A stretch of 64,000 nt of DNA from DAIDKA01 sp963726995. GTDB lineage: Bacteria; Pseudomonadota; Gammaproteobacteria; Steroidobacterales; Steroidobacteraceae. Within the stretch, counting starts at the first letter, position 1, and the number at the start of each line of letters is the position of its first letter. The translations under genes and the position numbers were made by a program. This document shows positions 46,233 through 54,721 of this stretch, one piece after another. Where the stretch lies: positions 806,001 to 870,000 of the forward strand of contig CAVSEP010000007.1 in NCBI GenBank assembly GCA_963726995.1. Reading direction: 5' to 3'. A model generated the notes under the pieces. The model searched no databases. It was not told the DNA's origin and saw nothing but the letters and a program-made list of their open reading frames with translations.

Positions 46233-46536
46233 TCAAATGTTCTGAAGCGGCCCGGTGTTGTCACCGAAGCGTTCAGCCTGAACGTCAAACATGCCCAGAA
46301 TACTCAGCAGCAGGTTGGCGGTGGGCGCCGTGCGGCTGATTCGACCGGCGGCGGATAGATACGCGGAAAAGTTCGAACTCCACGCCGCCCGCGTAATCCT
46401 CGTAGTTATGACAGCCGCTGCAATATTGCTGCACCATATGCTGCTTTGCAGCAACCGGCAAGGTGGCGGGCGCACCGCCGGCAACCCGGACCCGCGCTGC
46501 ACGATTCCGTATCAGTTTCCCGCTCCAAAGCCTCAA
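46233..46536 (-). pseudogene. Remnant of a DUF1592/DUF1585-type heme protein with internal deletion
   Basis: The 5' part reads QQYCSGCHNYEDYAGGVEFE, an N-terminal cytochrome-like CxxCH segment seen in planctomycete-type (DUF1592 group) proteins. After about 25 codons it is joined, out of frame, to a 3' part reading LLLSILGMFDVQAERFGDNT followed by GPLQNI and a stop, which resembles the DUF1585 C-terminal end. Intact members have roughly 700-900 residues, so over 2 kb seems to have been deleted. The remains are degraded but still coding-like. The 260 bases beyond it (46537-46796) hold nothing I recognise apart from the start region of the next A gene. Confidence 0.5.
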
Positions 46537-46796
46537 ACGGCACCTCCTGGAATGCCCACGGAGCCGCCTGCGTCCGGGATCCCGTACCCTTTCGGGCCGG
46601 AAATTCGGCGCCGATTAACCGCCCGATCAGGCAGTCGATGTGGGTTGAGATTACAACAGCTACCGACCGGTAATTCCAGCGCTGCAGCGCACTTCACGGG
46701 GGCGCCCAGGCACGGCTACCTTGCTGTCGAGTCAACAATGTGGTTTTTCGCAAACGAGCCTGTGGATGGCCCTATTCGGGATCCCGCAGCACGTCT

Positions 46797-47663
46797 ATGA
46801 TCCGCACCTCCGTCGTTCCGTCAAATGAGCCAAAGGCCAAGGTGCAGAGCAAGGCAGTGCGCAACGCGATCAAGATTCCCCTGGTTTTCTCGGCCCTCCT
46901 GTGCGCCACGGTGGCCGCGGGAGCCCCTCCGCTTAAGACCCTGCATGACAGCGGCGATCCCACTCTCGCGCTGACGCCTGGACTTCGCGGGGCCGACAAG
47001 GCGCCGCCGGGTGCACCGCCCGGAAATCCGGATCCGCACGATCTCAACGGCGTGTGGTGGATGTCGGGCTATCAGTACCTGCTGGGGCCGGAGCCGGGGG
47101 TCGCGCCGCCGCTGAAACCGCAGTACATGGCCATACTGGAACGGCGTATCCGCGCGAAGAATCGCGGCACGCCCGAAGCGGATGCCTCCACCCAGTGCCT
47201 GCCGCATGGCATGCCGCGCATCATGGAGAGTCCCTATCCGATCGAGATCGTGCAGACGCCGGAACGAATCACCTTCCTGCACGAGGTTGCCCACAACCTG
47301 CGGCGCATCTGGCTGAACCGGGACCACCCGAAGAACGTAAGCCACACCTTTCTCGGCGACTCCGTCGGCCACTGGGAGGGGGACACGCTGGTGGTGGATA
47401 CCGTCGGCCTGAACGACCGGACCTTCATCGACGACGAGGGCAGCAGCCACTCCACCCAGGAACATGTGGTGGAACGTTACCGCAAGATCGACAACGGCTC
47501 GACCTTGGAGCTGATCATGACGGTCGAGGATCCGGTGACGCTCGAGCAGCCCTACAGCTACCGTCGCGTGTTCCGCTGGCGACCCGATGTGCGCCCGCAG
47601 GAATATGTATGCGAGGAAAACAACCGCAACGCGCCGGTGAACGGCATCACGGTGGCCAAATGA
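46797..47663 (+). CDS. Exported protein, module A copy 2 (uncharacterised family)
   Basis: This 288-residue protein has a hydrophobic leader (IKIPLVFSALLCATVAAGA) after a basic stretch. It shares with copy 1 the patterns DLNGVWWMSGYQ, TQCLPHGMPRIMESPYPIEI, FLHEVAHNLRRIWLN, SVGHWEGDTLVVDTVG, NDRTFIDDEGSSHS and the nearly identical C-terminus CEENNRNAPVNGITVAK. The last 40 bases and the ATGA junction to the B gene are almost the same as in copy 1, showing recent tandem duplication or gene conversion. Its N-terminal 40 residues are unlike copy 1. The role is unknown. Confidence 0.8.
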   Translation: MIRTSVVPSNEPKAKVQSKAVRNAIKIPLVFSALLCATVAAGAPPLKTLHDSGDPTLALTPGLRGADKAPPGAPPGNPDPHDLNGVWWMSGYQYLLGPEPGVAPPLKPQYMAILERRIRAKNRGTPEADASTQCLPHGMPRIMESPYPIEIVQTPERITFLHEVAHNLRRIWLNRDHPKNVSHTFLGDSVGHWEGDTLVVDTVGLNDRTFIDDEGSSHSTQEHVVERYRKIDNGSTLELIMTVEDPVTLEQPYSYRRVFRWRPDVRPQEYVCEENNRNAPVNGITVAK

Positions 47664-48343
47664 GGGGCCCGCGCATGCTGCTGTTCGCCGCGGCCCTGGG
47701 GCTGGTGAGTCTGCAGCTGCGGGCGGCACCGCCGGACTTGAGCGGCGTCTGGTTCATCACTACGCACGTCGCGGCCCTGAAGACTCTCGACGGGCATGCG
47801 CCGCCGCTGACCGAGCAGGCCCGCAAGGTTTACGACGCGCACCGCGCGGCGGCCGCGAAAGGCGACTACTCCTTCGATGGCGTCACCCAATGCCTGCCGC
47901 CGGGGCTGCCCCGATTGATGCTCATGCACGAGCCCTTCGAGATTATCCAGAAGCCCAAGGTGATCTACTTCGTGCACCAGCTGAACCGGCTGCCGCGACG
48001 GGCCTATCTCGATGAAGCCCTGCCCACCGATGTGGATCCCCACTACCTGGGCTATTCGGCGGGCAAGTGGGACGGTGAGACGCTGGTCATTGAAACCACG
48101 GGGTTTGACGACAGCACGATGCTGGACAACGCCGGCCTGCCCCACTCCGAGGGCCTGCACCTGACCGAGCGTTATCGGTTGAGCCCGGACGGCAAGCACC
48201 TGCACCTGGGCCTGACCATCGAGGATCCCAAGACCTTCACGCAGGCCTGGTCTGCGCAGGCGGACTACGTGAAGCGGCCGGGGTACGAGCTGCCCGAGGA
48301 AGTCTGCGCGGCAACGCCCCCGGGAAAGCGGCCGCGCAGCTGA
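47660..48343 (+). CDS. Exported protein, module B copy 2 (uncharacterised family)
   Basis: This 227-residue protein has a signal peptide (MLLFAAALGLVSLQLRAA) and the family pattern DLSGVWFITTHVAALKTLDG, TQCLPPGLPRLMLMHEPFEI, VIYFVHQLNRLPRRAYLDEA, YLGYSAGKWDGETLVIETTG and FDDSTMLDNAGLPHSEGLHL. It corresponds to B copy 1 by position and by the ATGA coupling to its A partner. The two B proteins have diverged more than the two A proteins. It ends with a short basic tail (PPGKRPRS). Its 3' end faces the tannase gene across 18 bases. Confidence 0.8.
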   Translation: MRGPRMLLFAAALGLVSLQLRAAPPDLSGVWFITTHVAALKTLDGHAPPLTEQARKVYDAHRAAAAKGDYSFDGVTQCLPPGLPRLMLMHEPFEIIQKPKVIYFVHQLNRLPRRAYLDEALPTDVDPHYLGYSAGKWDGETLVIETTGFDDSTMLDNAGLPHSEGLHLTERYRLSPDGKHLHLGLTIEDPKTFTQAWSAQADYVKRPGYELPEEVCAATPPGKRPRS

Positions 48344-48361
48344 AACCGCAGCCGCGGCGCC

Positions 48362-49948
48362 TCAGTGGCAGCTGAAGCTGGCGGCGTCGTTGCTGTCGCC
48401 CTTGCCATCATAGACGGCATGGTGCGGGTAGGCGCACAGCGGCCGGGTGCGATCCGACTTGCCGGCGCTCTTGTGCGTGGCGATCAGGCTATCGGGCGCG
48501 CTGCCGTGCTCGACCCAGGCATCCAGGGCCCCCACCGAATCAAAGGTATCCGGGCCGGGTCCGCGCCCACAATGCATGACCCCGGGCGCCAGGAACAGGC
48601 GCGCGAAATCCGCAAGCTGCCCGACGGCCGCCTCCTTGGCCGTTCCCTTGGGCGCGAAGTGCGCGGCGAGCTTGTCGTAGTAGGCAATGGTGTGCAGCGG
48701 CGTAATCAGCGGGTCCGACCAGCCATGCCAGAGAATGAGCTTTCCGCCTGCCTTGCGGAATTGCGCCAGATCCGTGCTGCCGTCGTTCATCACCGCCCCG
48801 ATCCTGTCATCCGCGGCTTTCACGTCGCGGTCATAGTCGATGGTGTGGAAGTCCCACTGCGGGTTATCGAACACCATGTCGCGGAAGGTGCCGGCGCCGA
48901 GCGCCGCAACGCCGTCGCGGCGCGCCTGCGCCAACGCGAATTCCATCCCGCGCGGCCAGCCCGGGTAGACCAGCGCGCCGGACGAGTACCGCGCGCCTGA
49001 GTAGATCTGGCCCAGGGCGGTGACTTCGGTCGGCGTCAGGCAGCTTTTCGGATCCTGCCCGCTCTTGCAGGCCAGTTCGGCCGGCTGAAAATCGCAACCC
49101 AGGGGATCGGATACCAGACCGTCCTTGACCCCGTCCTTGGCATCGCACCTGGCGATCACCGCCGCGGAAATCATCGGGATCTTGTCACGATCGATCTGTT
49201 GGGCAGCCATATACCCCCACAACTGTCCGGCATGCAGGTGCACCACCTCGGAAGCCGGCGCGCCGGCGATGATGCCGTCGTAGTCATGCGGATAGCGGTG
49301 CGCCTCGGTCAGCGCCTCCCAGCCGCCCGAGGAGCAGCCGACGAAGTAGGACCGGCTGGGATGCTTGCCGTAGAAAGCCTCGACAATGGCTTTGGCCTTG
49401 ACCGCGGTCAGGTGCTGGGCGCGATACCCCTGATCCACCACCAGCTCCGGATGATGCAGGGCCCAGCTGGCCGGGTCCGGCGCCGTAGCGACATGCCCCA
49501 TGTCCGTATTGGCGGTGGCGAAGTGCTGCAGCAACGCGGTGGCCAGGGCCGTGTAGACGATGGCGCCGTTATACCCGCCGTTACCCGTGCCCTGGAACTT
49601 GCCATTCCAGTCCGACAGCGGCAGCCACACTTCGAATCGCACGGCCGGCTGGATGACCCCGCTGACCCGGCAGAATGCCGGCAGCTTCGCCATGAGTGCG
49701 GCCTGGGCGACTTTGGCCAGCGCCTGATCCTTGGCTTCCTGGGCATCTTCAGGAGCCGGCGCGGGAATGGGCGGCGGGGGCGGCGTGAATTTCGCAGCCT
49801 CCACGACCGAGGCAGCAAGGCCGGAAGTCTGCGCCAGCTTCAAATTCGCCAGGTGCTCACAGTCCGCCGGGCCCTGGGCCCAGGCGCCCTGCGCGACGGT
49901 TCCGGCCAGCACGAACGCGGCCAGCAGCAATGATTTTTCTGTTCTCAA
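48362..49948 (-). CDS. Tannase/feruloyl esterase-family hydrolase
   Basis: This exported alpha/beta hydrolase of about 528 residues belongs to the tannase/feruloyl esterase family. The nucleophile Ser is in YFVGCSSGGWEAL, the acid Asp in ILWHGWSDPLITP, and the His in APGVMHCGRGPGP. The lid cysteines and SWALHHPELVVDQGYRAQHL are standard. It would cleave gallate or hydroxycinnamate esters of plant phenolics outside the cytoplasm. The start is probably TTG 49948, because GGGAGGGGGAATC precedes it and a normal signal peptide follows (LLLAAFVLAGTVAQGAWAQ). A Pro-rich stretch (PPPPPIPAPAPE) lies near the mature N-terminus. Confidence 0.93.
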   Translation of the reverse strand: MRTEKSLLLAAFVLAGTVAQGAWAQGPADCEHLANLKLAQTSGLAASVVEAAKFTPPPPPIPAPAPEDAQEAKDQALAKVAQAALMAKLPAFCRVSGVIQPAVRFEVWLPLSDWNGKFQGTGNGGYNGAIVYTALATALLQHFATANTDMGHVATAPDPASWALHHPELVVDQGYRAQHLTAVKAKAIVEAFYGKHPSRSYFVGCSSGGWEALTEAHRYPHDYDGIIAGAPASEVVHLHAGQLWGYMAAQQIDRDKIPMISAAVIARCDAKDGVKDGLVSDPLGCDFQPAELACKSGQDPKSCLTPTEVTALGQIYSGARYSSGALVYPGWPRGMEFALAQARRDGVAALGAGTFRDMVFDNPQWDFHTIDYDRDVKAADDRIGAVMNDGSTDLAQFRKAGGKLILWHGWSDPLITPLHTIAYYDKLAAHFAPKGTAKEAAVGQLADFARLFLAPGVMHCGRGPGPDTFDSVGALDAWVEHGSAPDSLIATHKSAGKSDRTRPLCAYPHHAVYDGKGDSNDAASFSCH

Positions 49949-50123
49949 GATTCCCCCTCCCGGCTGGACCGATGCCACCCGGACGGGAATCTTACGCGCT
50001 CTGCAGGGCCTTGCACCGGACTAATGGAGTGGCATACAAAGGCGCTCACCGACTGATCCGCCGCGTCAAGGCAGCTTGGCCTGCTATGGACAAAGTACCG
50101 GCAATGGTCGCACGGAGAGCACC

Positions 50124-50579
50124 TTGAACAAGATCCTGCCACTGCTGGCCGCGCTTTTCCTCGCAACCCTTGCGAACGCCGCGCCCTGGCCGTACAACGA
50201 ACATGCCGACGCTGCCGGCGATATCGAGCACGCCATTGACGCCGCGAAGGCCGACCACAAGCAGGTGCTGCTGGTGTTCGGCGCCAACTGGTGCGCGGAC
50301 TGTCGCGCCCTCGAGAACGCCATGCACGCCAGCAGCCACTCCCTCATCGAGCGGCAGTTTGAGGTGGTCAAGATCGACGTCGGCAATTTCGACAAGAACC
50401 TGTACCTGGCGAGGCGCTTCGGAAACCCGATCGCCAACGGGATCCCGGCCATCGTGGTGCTGGGAGCCGACAAGCAGGTGCTGTATTCCACCAGGGCCGG
50501 CGAGCTCGCCAATGCCGGACAGATGACGGAGCAGAGCATTTATGACTTCCTCCAGCGCAACCTCGCCAACCGGAGCTGA
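50124..50579 (+). CDS. Exported thioredoxin-like protein
   Basis: This protein of about 151 residues starts at TTG 50124, with GGAGAG upstream. The signal peptide (ILPLLAALFLATLANA) is followed by a thioredoxin fold with the redox motif WCADCRAL (Cys57 and Cys60) and the cis-Pro segment GNPIANGIPAIVVL. It is of the Thioredoxin_7 (DsbD-gamma-like) kind, likely a periplasmic disulfide reductase or oxidase. The SnoaL-like gene follows after 4 bases and is probably cotranscribed. Many exported cysteine- and heme-containing proteins nearby could be clients. Confidence 0.88.
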   Translation: MNKILPLLAALFLATLANAAPWPYNEHADAAGDIEHAIDAAKADHKQVLLVFGANWCADCRALENAMHASSHSLIERQFEVVKIDVGNFDKNLYLARRFGNPIANGIPAIVVLGADKQVLYSTRAGELANAGQMTEQSIYDFLQRNLANRS

Positions 50580-50583
50580 ACGC

Positions 50584-51120
50584 ATGGCCCAGTCGCACCC
50601 GCATCCCGTGTCGGCCGAAGCGCGCGCCGAGATTATCGAAACCTACGCCCGCTACGCCTGGGGCCTGGACCTGGCCGATGCCGACATGCTGCTGTCGGCA
50701 TTCGCCGAGGACGCCGAATTCGACCATCTGTGGCAAGGCAGGGTCAAAGGGCATGCGGCGATCCTGGAGAACATGCGCTCGCTGTGGAACGATCGGCAGC
50801 ACTGGTGGTTCGGTCGCCAGCATCTGTTCAACCACTACATCATGGAACGCCAGGCCGATGAGTCGGTGAAGGTGCGCTGCTTCTTCCAGATCATGCAGTT
50901 CAACACCGACTACGGCACCAACTTCGTGTTTGGCATCGGGACACGCGAAGATCTGTGCGTTCAGCGCGCGGGACGCTGGGTGTTCAAGTCACTGTTCATC
51001 AATGCCTGGCGTTCGCAGGCGGACGTTCCATGGCGAGGCGATATCAAGATGGTCGGCCGGCCAAGCGGGCCGGCCGCCGCGGCACCGTCCTTGCCGCCGG
51101 GCTTCAAATCGCCGCGCTGA
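50584..51120 (+). CDS. SnoaL-like cytoplasmic protein
   Basis: This 178-residue protein has no signal peptide. The SnoaL/NTF2-like domain is seen in AEIIETYARYAWGLDLADAD, FAEDAEFDHLWQGRVKGHAA and WWFGRQHLFNHYIMERQADE, then RAGRWVFKSLFINAWRSQAD. His and Asp at the expected pocket positions (AEFDH, QHLFNHY) suit a steroid-isomerase-like or dehydratase-like site. It lies between the thioredoxin-like and aldehyde dehydrogenase genes in one direction with short gaps (4 and 19 bases), so it probably takes part in the same catabolic step or operon. Confidence 0.82.
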   Translation: MAQSHPHPVSAEARAEIIETYARYAWGLDLADADMLLSAFAEDAEFDHLWQGRVKGHAAILENMRSLWNDRQHWWFGRQHLFNHYIMERQADESVKVRCFFQIMQFNTDYGTNFVFGIGTREDLCVQRAGRWVFKSLFINAWRSQADVPWRGDIKMVGRPSGPAAAAPSLPPGFKSPR

Positions 51121-51139
51121 GGAATTCAAGGAAATACCT

Positions 51140-52603
51140 ATGGCAGCTACCGATGTTCGTGCAATCCCGGTGCGCAATCCGCGCACCGGGGATACAGAGT
51201 TCTCGTTTCCCGCCGCCGGCGCGCCGGAGATCGCGCACAAGGCGGCGCGACTGCGCCGCAATCAGAAGGTGTGGGCTGCGCGGCCCATTGCGGAACGCAT
51301 CGGCATCATGCGCCGCTGGGTCGGCGAACTGCTCGCCCATGCCAAGGCGATCGGCGCCGCCGATGGCGCGGACACCGGCGGCTGCCATACCTCGCAGTTC
51401 ACGGCCTTCATCGCCGTGGCCAACATCAACGGCTGGTGCGAGGACGCCGAAGGAGCGCTGGCCCGCGCCCATGTCAGCGGCCAGTCGGTCACCATGCCCA
51501 CGGTCAGCATCCGCTCGCAGCTGGTGCCCTACCCCTTAGTCGGCGTCATCAGCCCCTGGAATGCACCGATGATGCTGTCGCTGCTGGATGCGGTGCCGGC
51601 GCTGTTCGCGGGCTCGGCGGTGCTGCTGAAGCCCAGCGAGGTGACGCCGCGCTTCGTCGAACCGCTCATGCACACCGTACGGCGGGTGCCGGAACTGGCG
51701 GAAGTATTCGACGTGGTGCTGGGCGACGGTCAAACGGGCCAGGAGGTGGTGGCCAACGTGGACCTGGTGTGCTTTACGGGCAGCGTGCCGAATGGCCGCA
51801 AGGTCGCCCTGGCCTGCGCGCAGCGCCTGATTCCCTGCTTCCTGGAACTGGGCGGCAAGGATCCGGCCATCGTCACGGCCAGCGCCGATGTCGACCGCGC
51901 CACCACCGCGGTGCTGCGCGGCGGAGTCTATGCGACCGGACAGGTCTGCTACTCGGTGGAGCGCGTCTATGTGCACCGCTCGATCCACGACCGCTTTGTC
52001 GAGGAGCTCATCGCCAAGGCCAGGAAGGTGACCCTGAATGACCGCGACCCCCTCGACGGACATATCGGGCCGTTCATCTTCGTGCGCCAGCCGCAGATCG
52101 TGGAAGCCCACCTAGCCGACGCGGTGGCCAAGGGCGCGAAGATCCTGACCGGCGGCGTCACCGAATCCCTCGGCGGCGGACTGTACATGCGTCCGACGGT
52201 GGTGACCGAGGTGAACCACAGCATGCGCCTCATGCGCGAGGAAACCTTCGGGCCCATTCTTCCCGTGATGCGGTTCGACACCACCGAGGAAGCTATTGCC
52301 CTGGCCAACGACACGGAGTTCGGGCTCACCGCGTCGGTGATCGCGGGCACCGAGGCGGAGGGTCAGCAGATCGCCGAGCAGGTCAATGCGGGCAGCGTGT
52401 TCGTGCAGGACACTTTTCTGACCTTCGCCAAGCTGCGCAAGATCGGCACCCACAGCTTCGGCGTCTCGGGTCTGGGCGGCTCGCGAACAGGGCCGGACTC
52501 CATCATGAGATTTCTGCGCCGCAAGGCCATCCTGAGCAACCAGGGCTCACCGGCCAGTATCTTCGACGACAAGCCGGGGGACGTGGCGGGCCCGCGGCGC
52601 TAA
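51140..52603 (+). CDS. NAD(P)-dependent aldehyde dehydrogenase
   Basis: This aldehyde dehydrogenase has 487 residues. The cofactor site reads PLVGVISPWNAPMMLSLLDA and LLKPSEVTPRFVEP. The general base Glu is in FLELGGKDPAIV and the catalytic Cys in ATGQVCYSVERVYVH. The C-terminal REETFGPILPVMRFD and GGSRTGPDSIMRFLRRKA are normal. It oxidises an aldehyde to an acid; it is not the CoA-acylating type because Glu is present. The preferred start is ATG 51140 (AAGGAA upstream). It may complete an operon with the thioredoxin-like and SnoaL-like genes, perhaps for aromatic or fatty aldehydes. Confidence 0.93.
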   Translation: MAATDVRAIPVRNPRTGDTEFSFPAAGAPEIAHKAARLRRNQKVWAARPIAERIGIMRRWVGELLAHAKAIGAADGADTGGCHTSQFTAFIAVANINGWCEDAEGALARAHVSGQSVTMPTVSIRSQLVPYPLVGVISPWNAPMMLSLLDAVPALFAGSAVLLKPSEVTPRFVEPLMHTVRRVPELAEVFDVVLGDGQTGQEVVANVDLVCFTGSVPNGRKVALACAQRLIPCFLELGGKDPAIVTASADVDRATTAVLRGGVYATGQVCYSVERVYVHRSIHDRFVEELIAKARKVTLNDRDPLDGHIGPFIFVRQPQIVEAHLADAVAKGAKILTGGVTESLGGGLYMRPTVVTEVNHSMRLMREETFGPILPVMRFDTTEEAIALANDTEFGLTASVIAGTEAEGQQIAEQVNAGSVFVQDTFLTFAKLRKIGTHSFGVSGLGGSRTGPDSIMRFLRRKAILSNQGSPASIFDDKPGDVAGPRR

Positions 52604-52681
52604 CATCAAGGCACCTGCGACGATCCGGAGCACGCGGCCGCAGGCGTGCACGAACAACCGCCCAGTTTGAACCCGGCCGGC

Positions 52682-53446
52682 TCACGCCGACAGGTACTTT
52701 GAGGGCGAGACCCCGAAGCACTGCTTGAAAGCGCTGCTGAAGGCTGCGGGGCTGTCGTAACCCACGGCATGGGCAACCTCGGCCATGCTCTGACCCTGCG
52801 CGAGAAAGGACAGCGCGGCCAGCATGCGGCTTTGGCGCCTCCACGCGGCCAGGTTCAGATTCGTTTCCTCGATGAACATTCGCTCGAAGGTCCGCAGGCT
52901 GGCGCCGCCGACTTCGGCCACGACGATTTCAAGCGCGCGACCGTCCTCGGGATGCGCGACGAAGTGATCCGCGAGCTTGCGCGCCCGGGGGCTGGTCGGC
53001 CGGGGCAGCGAAAAGGATTCCGCGGTGGCCAGCGGCAGCAACTGAGCCAGCAACGCGAAGGCCTTCTCGTGGCGCGCGTCGCGCTGCGAGGGGCGTGGCG
53101 CGGCGCACAGAAACAGGATCAGTTCGCGGGTCAGATTGTCCAGTCCCAGCACCTCTGGTGTGAGGCTGGGCCGGAGCAGGCCTGCGGGAAAGTACAGTGA
53201 ATGCAGCCAGAACGGGCGCGGCGAATACACCGAGTGTTCGACCCCGGCGGGCAGCCACAGGGCTTTCAACAGCGGATGGACCACGTACAGCGCATCGGTT
53301 TCGACTATGGCCGCCGAGTGGGTGATCAGGGCCAACTGGTCCAGGCCATGCGAATGGCGCTCGATCCGGCCACCCTGGGGGTAACCCTCTTCGAAGGCTC
53401 GCATCGATGCCAGCGTAAGTTGCGCGACTTTGGACTCTGCCGCCAT
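52682..53446 (-). CDS. AraC-family regulator with N-terminal cupin
   Basis: This 254-residue regulator has an N-terminal cupin sensor domain (RIERHSHGLDQLALITHSAA, ALWLPAGVEHSVYSPRP), a linker, and two helix-turn-helix motifs at the C-terminus (ALEIVVAEVGGASLRTFERM and SMAEVAHAVGYDSPAAFSSA, then FKQCFGVSPSKYLSA). This arrangement fits a small-molecule-responsive activator of one operon. It is convergent with the aldehyde dehydrogenase gene and 16 bases downstream of the VOC gene on the minus strand. The target is not evident. Confidence 0.92.
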   Translation of the reverse strand: MAAESKVAQLTLASMRAFEEGYPQGGRIERHSHGLDQLALITHSAAIVETDALYVVHPLLKALWLPAGVEHSVYSPRPFWLHSLYFPAGLLRPSLTPEVLGLDNLTRELILFLCAAPRPSQRDARHEKAFALLAQLLPLATAESFSLPRPTSPRARKLADHFVAHPEDGRALEIVVAEVGGASLRTFERMFIEETNLNLAAWRRQSRMLAALSFLAQGQSMAEVAHAVGYDSPAAFSSAFKQCFGVSPSKYLSA

Positions 53447-53462
53447 GGGCGCCCCCGTGCGG

Positions 53463-53861
53463 CTACTTCGCTTCCAGGGGATGCCCCGCCACGTGCTGCA
53501 TAATGCAGATCACGTTGTCTTCGGTGTCGGCGATTTCCACCACCTTGCCGACGTGGGGAATATCGATCGCGGCGGAGCGCAGCTTTCCGCCCGCCCGCTG
53601 GATCAGGGCCATGGTATCGGCCACGGATTTCACGCTGATGGTGACCCGGAAGGCGTTCAGCTGCCCCTGCGCGGCCGGTCCCCGGCGCTTGGCAACGAGG
53701 CCCTGCGTGAGCCCGGGGTCGCTCTTGGGTCCGGTGGCGATGTGGTAGAAGTCCGGCGGCCCGCCGGCCTCGAAGGTCCAGCCGAAGACGTTTTCGTAGA
53801 ATTCCCGCGCCCGCTCCACATCGCTGGCGAAGATCTCGAAATGTACAACCGAGTTGGCCAT
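53463..53861 (-). CDS. VOC-family glyoxalase-like protein
   Basis: This 132-residue protein has two beta-alpha-beta-beta-beta units of the vicinal oxygen chelate superfamily: VVHFEIFASDVERAREFYEN and VFGWTFEAGGPPDFYHI, then AFRVTISVKSVADTMALIQR and VGKVVEIADTEDNVICIMQH. The His near the start and the C-terminal acidic/aromatic residues suggest one metal site per chain. Members include glyoxalases, resistance proteins and ring-cleaving enzymes. It is probably cotranscribed with the AraC-type regulator downstream. Confidence 0.88.
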   Translation of the reverse strand: MANSVVHFEIFASDVERAREFYENVFGWTFEAGGPPDFYHIATGPKSDPGLTQGLVAKRRGPAAQGQLNAFRVTISVKSVADTMALIQRAGGKLRSAAIDIPHVGKVVEIADTEDNVICIMQHVAGHPLEAK

Positions 53862-53940
53862 GGGCGCCCCTTGAAGTGACGGAGCAAAAGAGTAGCACCG
53901 TCGCGTACACAGAAAATCGACAGATTCTTGCGAAAATCCG

Positions 53941-54615
53941 TCAAGCGATGTTCTTCAGGGCTTCCCGGACGCTCAAGTTGCTCAGGCGGGCACGGTTGCG
54001 CCGCACGTATCGTTTGATTTCGGACGGATCCGTCCAGGCGTGTTGCCGCAGCGCCCAGCCGATCGCCTTGCGCAGGAAGAACTCGCGCGAGGCCAGCGAG
54101 GGTTCGATGCAGGCGTACAGCAGCGCAAGGTCGGTCTCTTCCTTGAATCCCAGCTGGCAGATGATGGCCGTGCGCCGCTTCCACATATTGGTGGACTTGC
54201 TCCAACTGAGCATCTTGCGTCGCATCGGGACGGGATAGTCGCGCAGTATCCTCCCCACCCGGTGCGAGGCGATGTCATCCACGTAGTCCCACCAGGCACC
54301 GCTGACGATCAGCTCCTCGTACAGCCTCATGGCGGCCGGCGTCTGGAACGCGCGCGCGCGCGGATCACCCGCCAGATACAGGGCGGCGTACCGCTCCTCG
54401 CGGAAGCGGGCATTGCGCCACAAGTCCAGCACCTGCGCCCGCCAGGCTGCGGCGCTCGGGAACTGCAGGTCGGCGAAGCAGCGCTTCAGTATCGGGCGCA
54501 GCCGCGGGGTCGGCACGCCGTGGTAGGGCATGGCGGACTTCATGTACGCCTGCATGGCGGGCGCCTTGAGCGGGTCTGCCGCCTGCCGCAGTGTCTTTCG
54601 CAACGTCGCCAGCAC
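53941..54615 (-). CDS. AlkD-type DNA alkylation repair protein
   Basis: This 224-residue all-helical HEAT-like protein of the AlkC/AlkD glycosylase family removes bulky or cationic alkylated bases. Recognisable segments are MKSAMPYHGVPTPRLRPILK, RNARFREERYAALYLAG, WWDYVDDIASHRVGRIL and STNMWKRRTAIICQLGF, then REFFLRKAIGWALRQHAWTD. The Trp and Asp of WWDYVDD are the expected catalytic region. It starts at GTG. It diverges from the ArsR-type regulator gene across 100 bases that hold its promoter and operators. Confidence 0.9.
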   Translation of the reverse strand: MLATLRKTLRQAADPLKAPAMQAYMKSAMPYHGVPTPRLRPILKRCFADLQFPSAAAWRAQVLDLWRNARFREERYAALYLAGDPRARAFQTPAAMRLYEELIVSGAWWDYVDDIASHRVGRILRDYPVPMRRKMLSWSKSTNMWKRRTAIICQLGFKEETDLALLYACIEPSLASREFFLRKAIGWALRQHAWTDPSEIKRYVRRNRARLSNLSVREALKNIA

Positions 54616-54672
54616 CCGTCGGTCCTCCCGGAATCGGCCACGCCGATTAGCGGATTATAGGCGCCGGGCAGT

Positions 54673-54715
54673 ATTCAACTTACGTGTTGACATTCAACTT
54701 TGTAATTGATATTAA
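54673..54715 (+). promoter_or_regulatory. Sigma-70 promoter with overlapping dyad and direct repeats for the ArsR operon
   Basis: TTGACA (54687-54692) and TATTAA (54710-54715) are separated by exactly 17 bases, a near-consensus sigma-70 promoter. The -35 box is embedded in the dyad TCAAC (54675-54679) / GTTGA (54686-54690). The nonamer ATTCAACTT occurs twice, at 54673-54681 and 54692-54700, 19 bases apart. A second weaker dyad TCAA/TTGA spans 54694-54709 between the -35 and -10 boxes. These are good candidates for autoregulation by the ArsR protein encoded immediately downstream. Confidence 0.7.
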
Positions 54716-54721
54716 ATGCCC

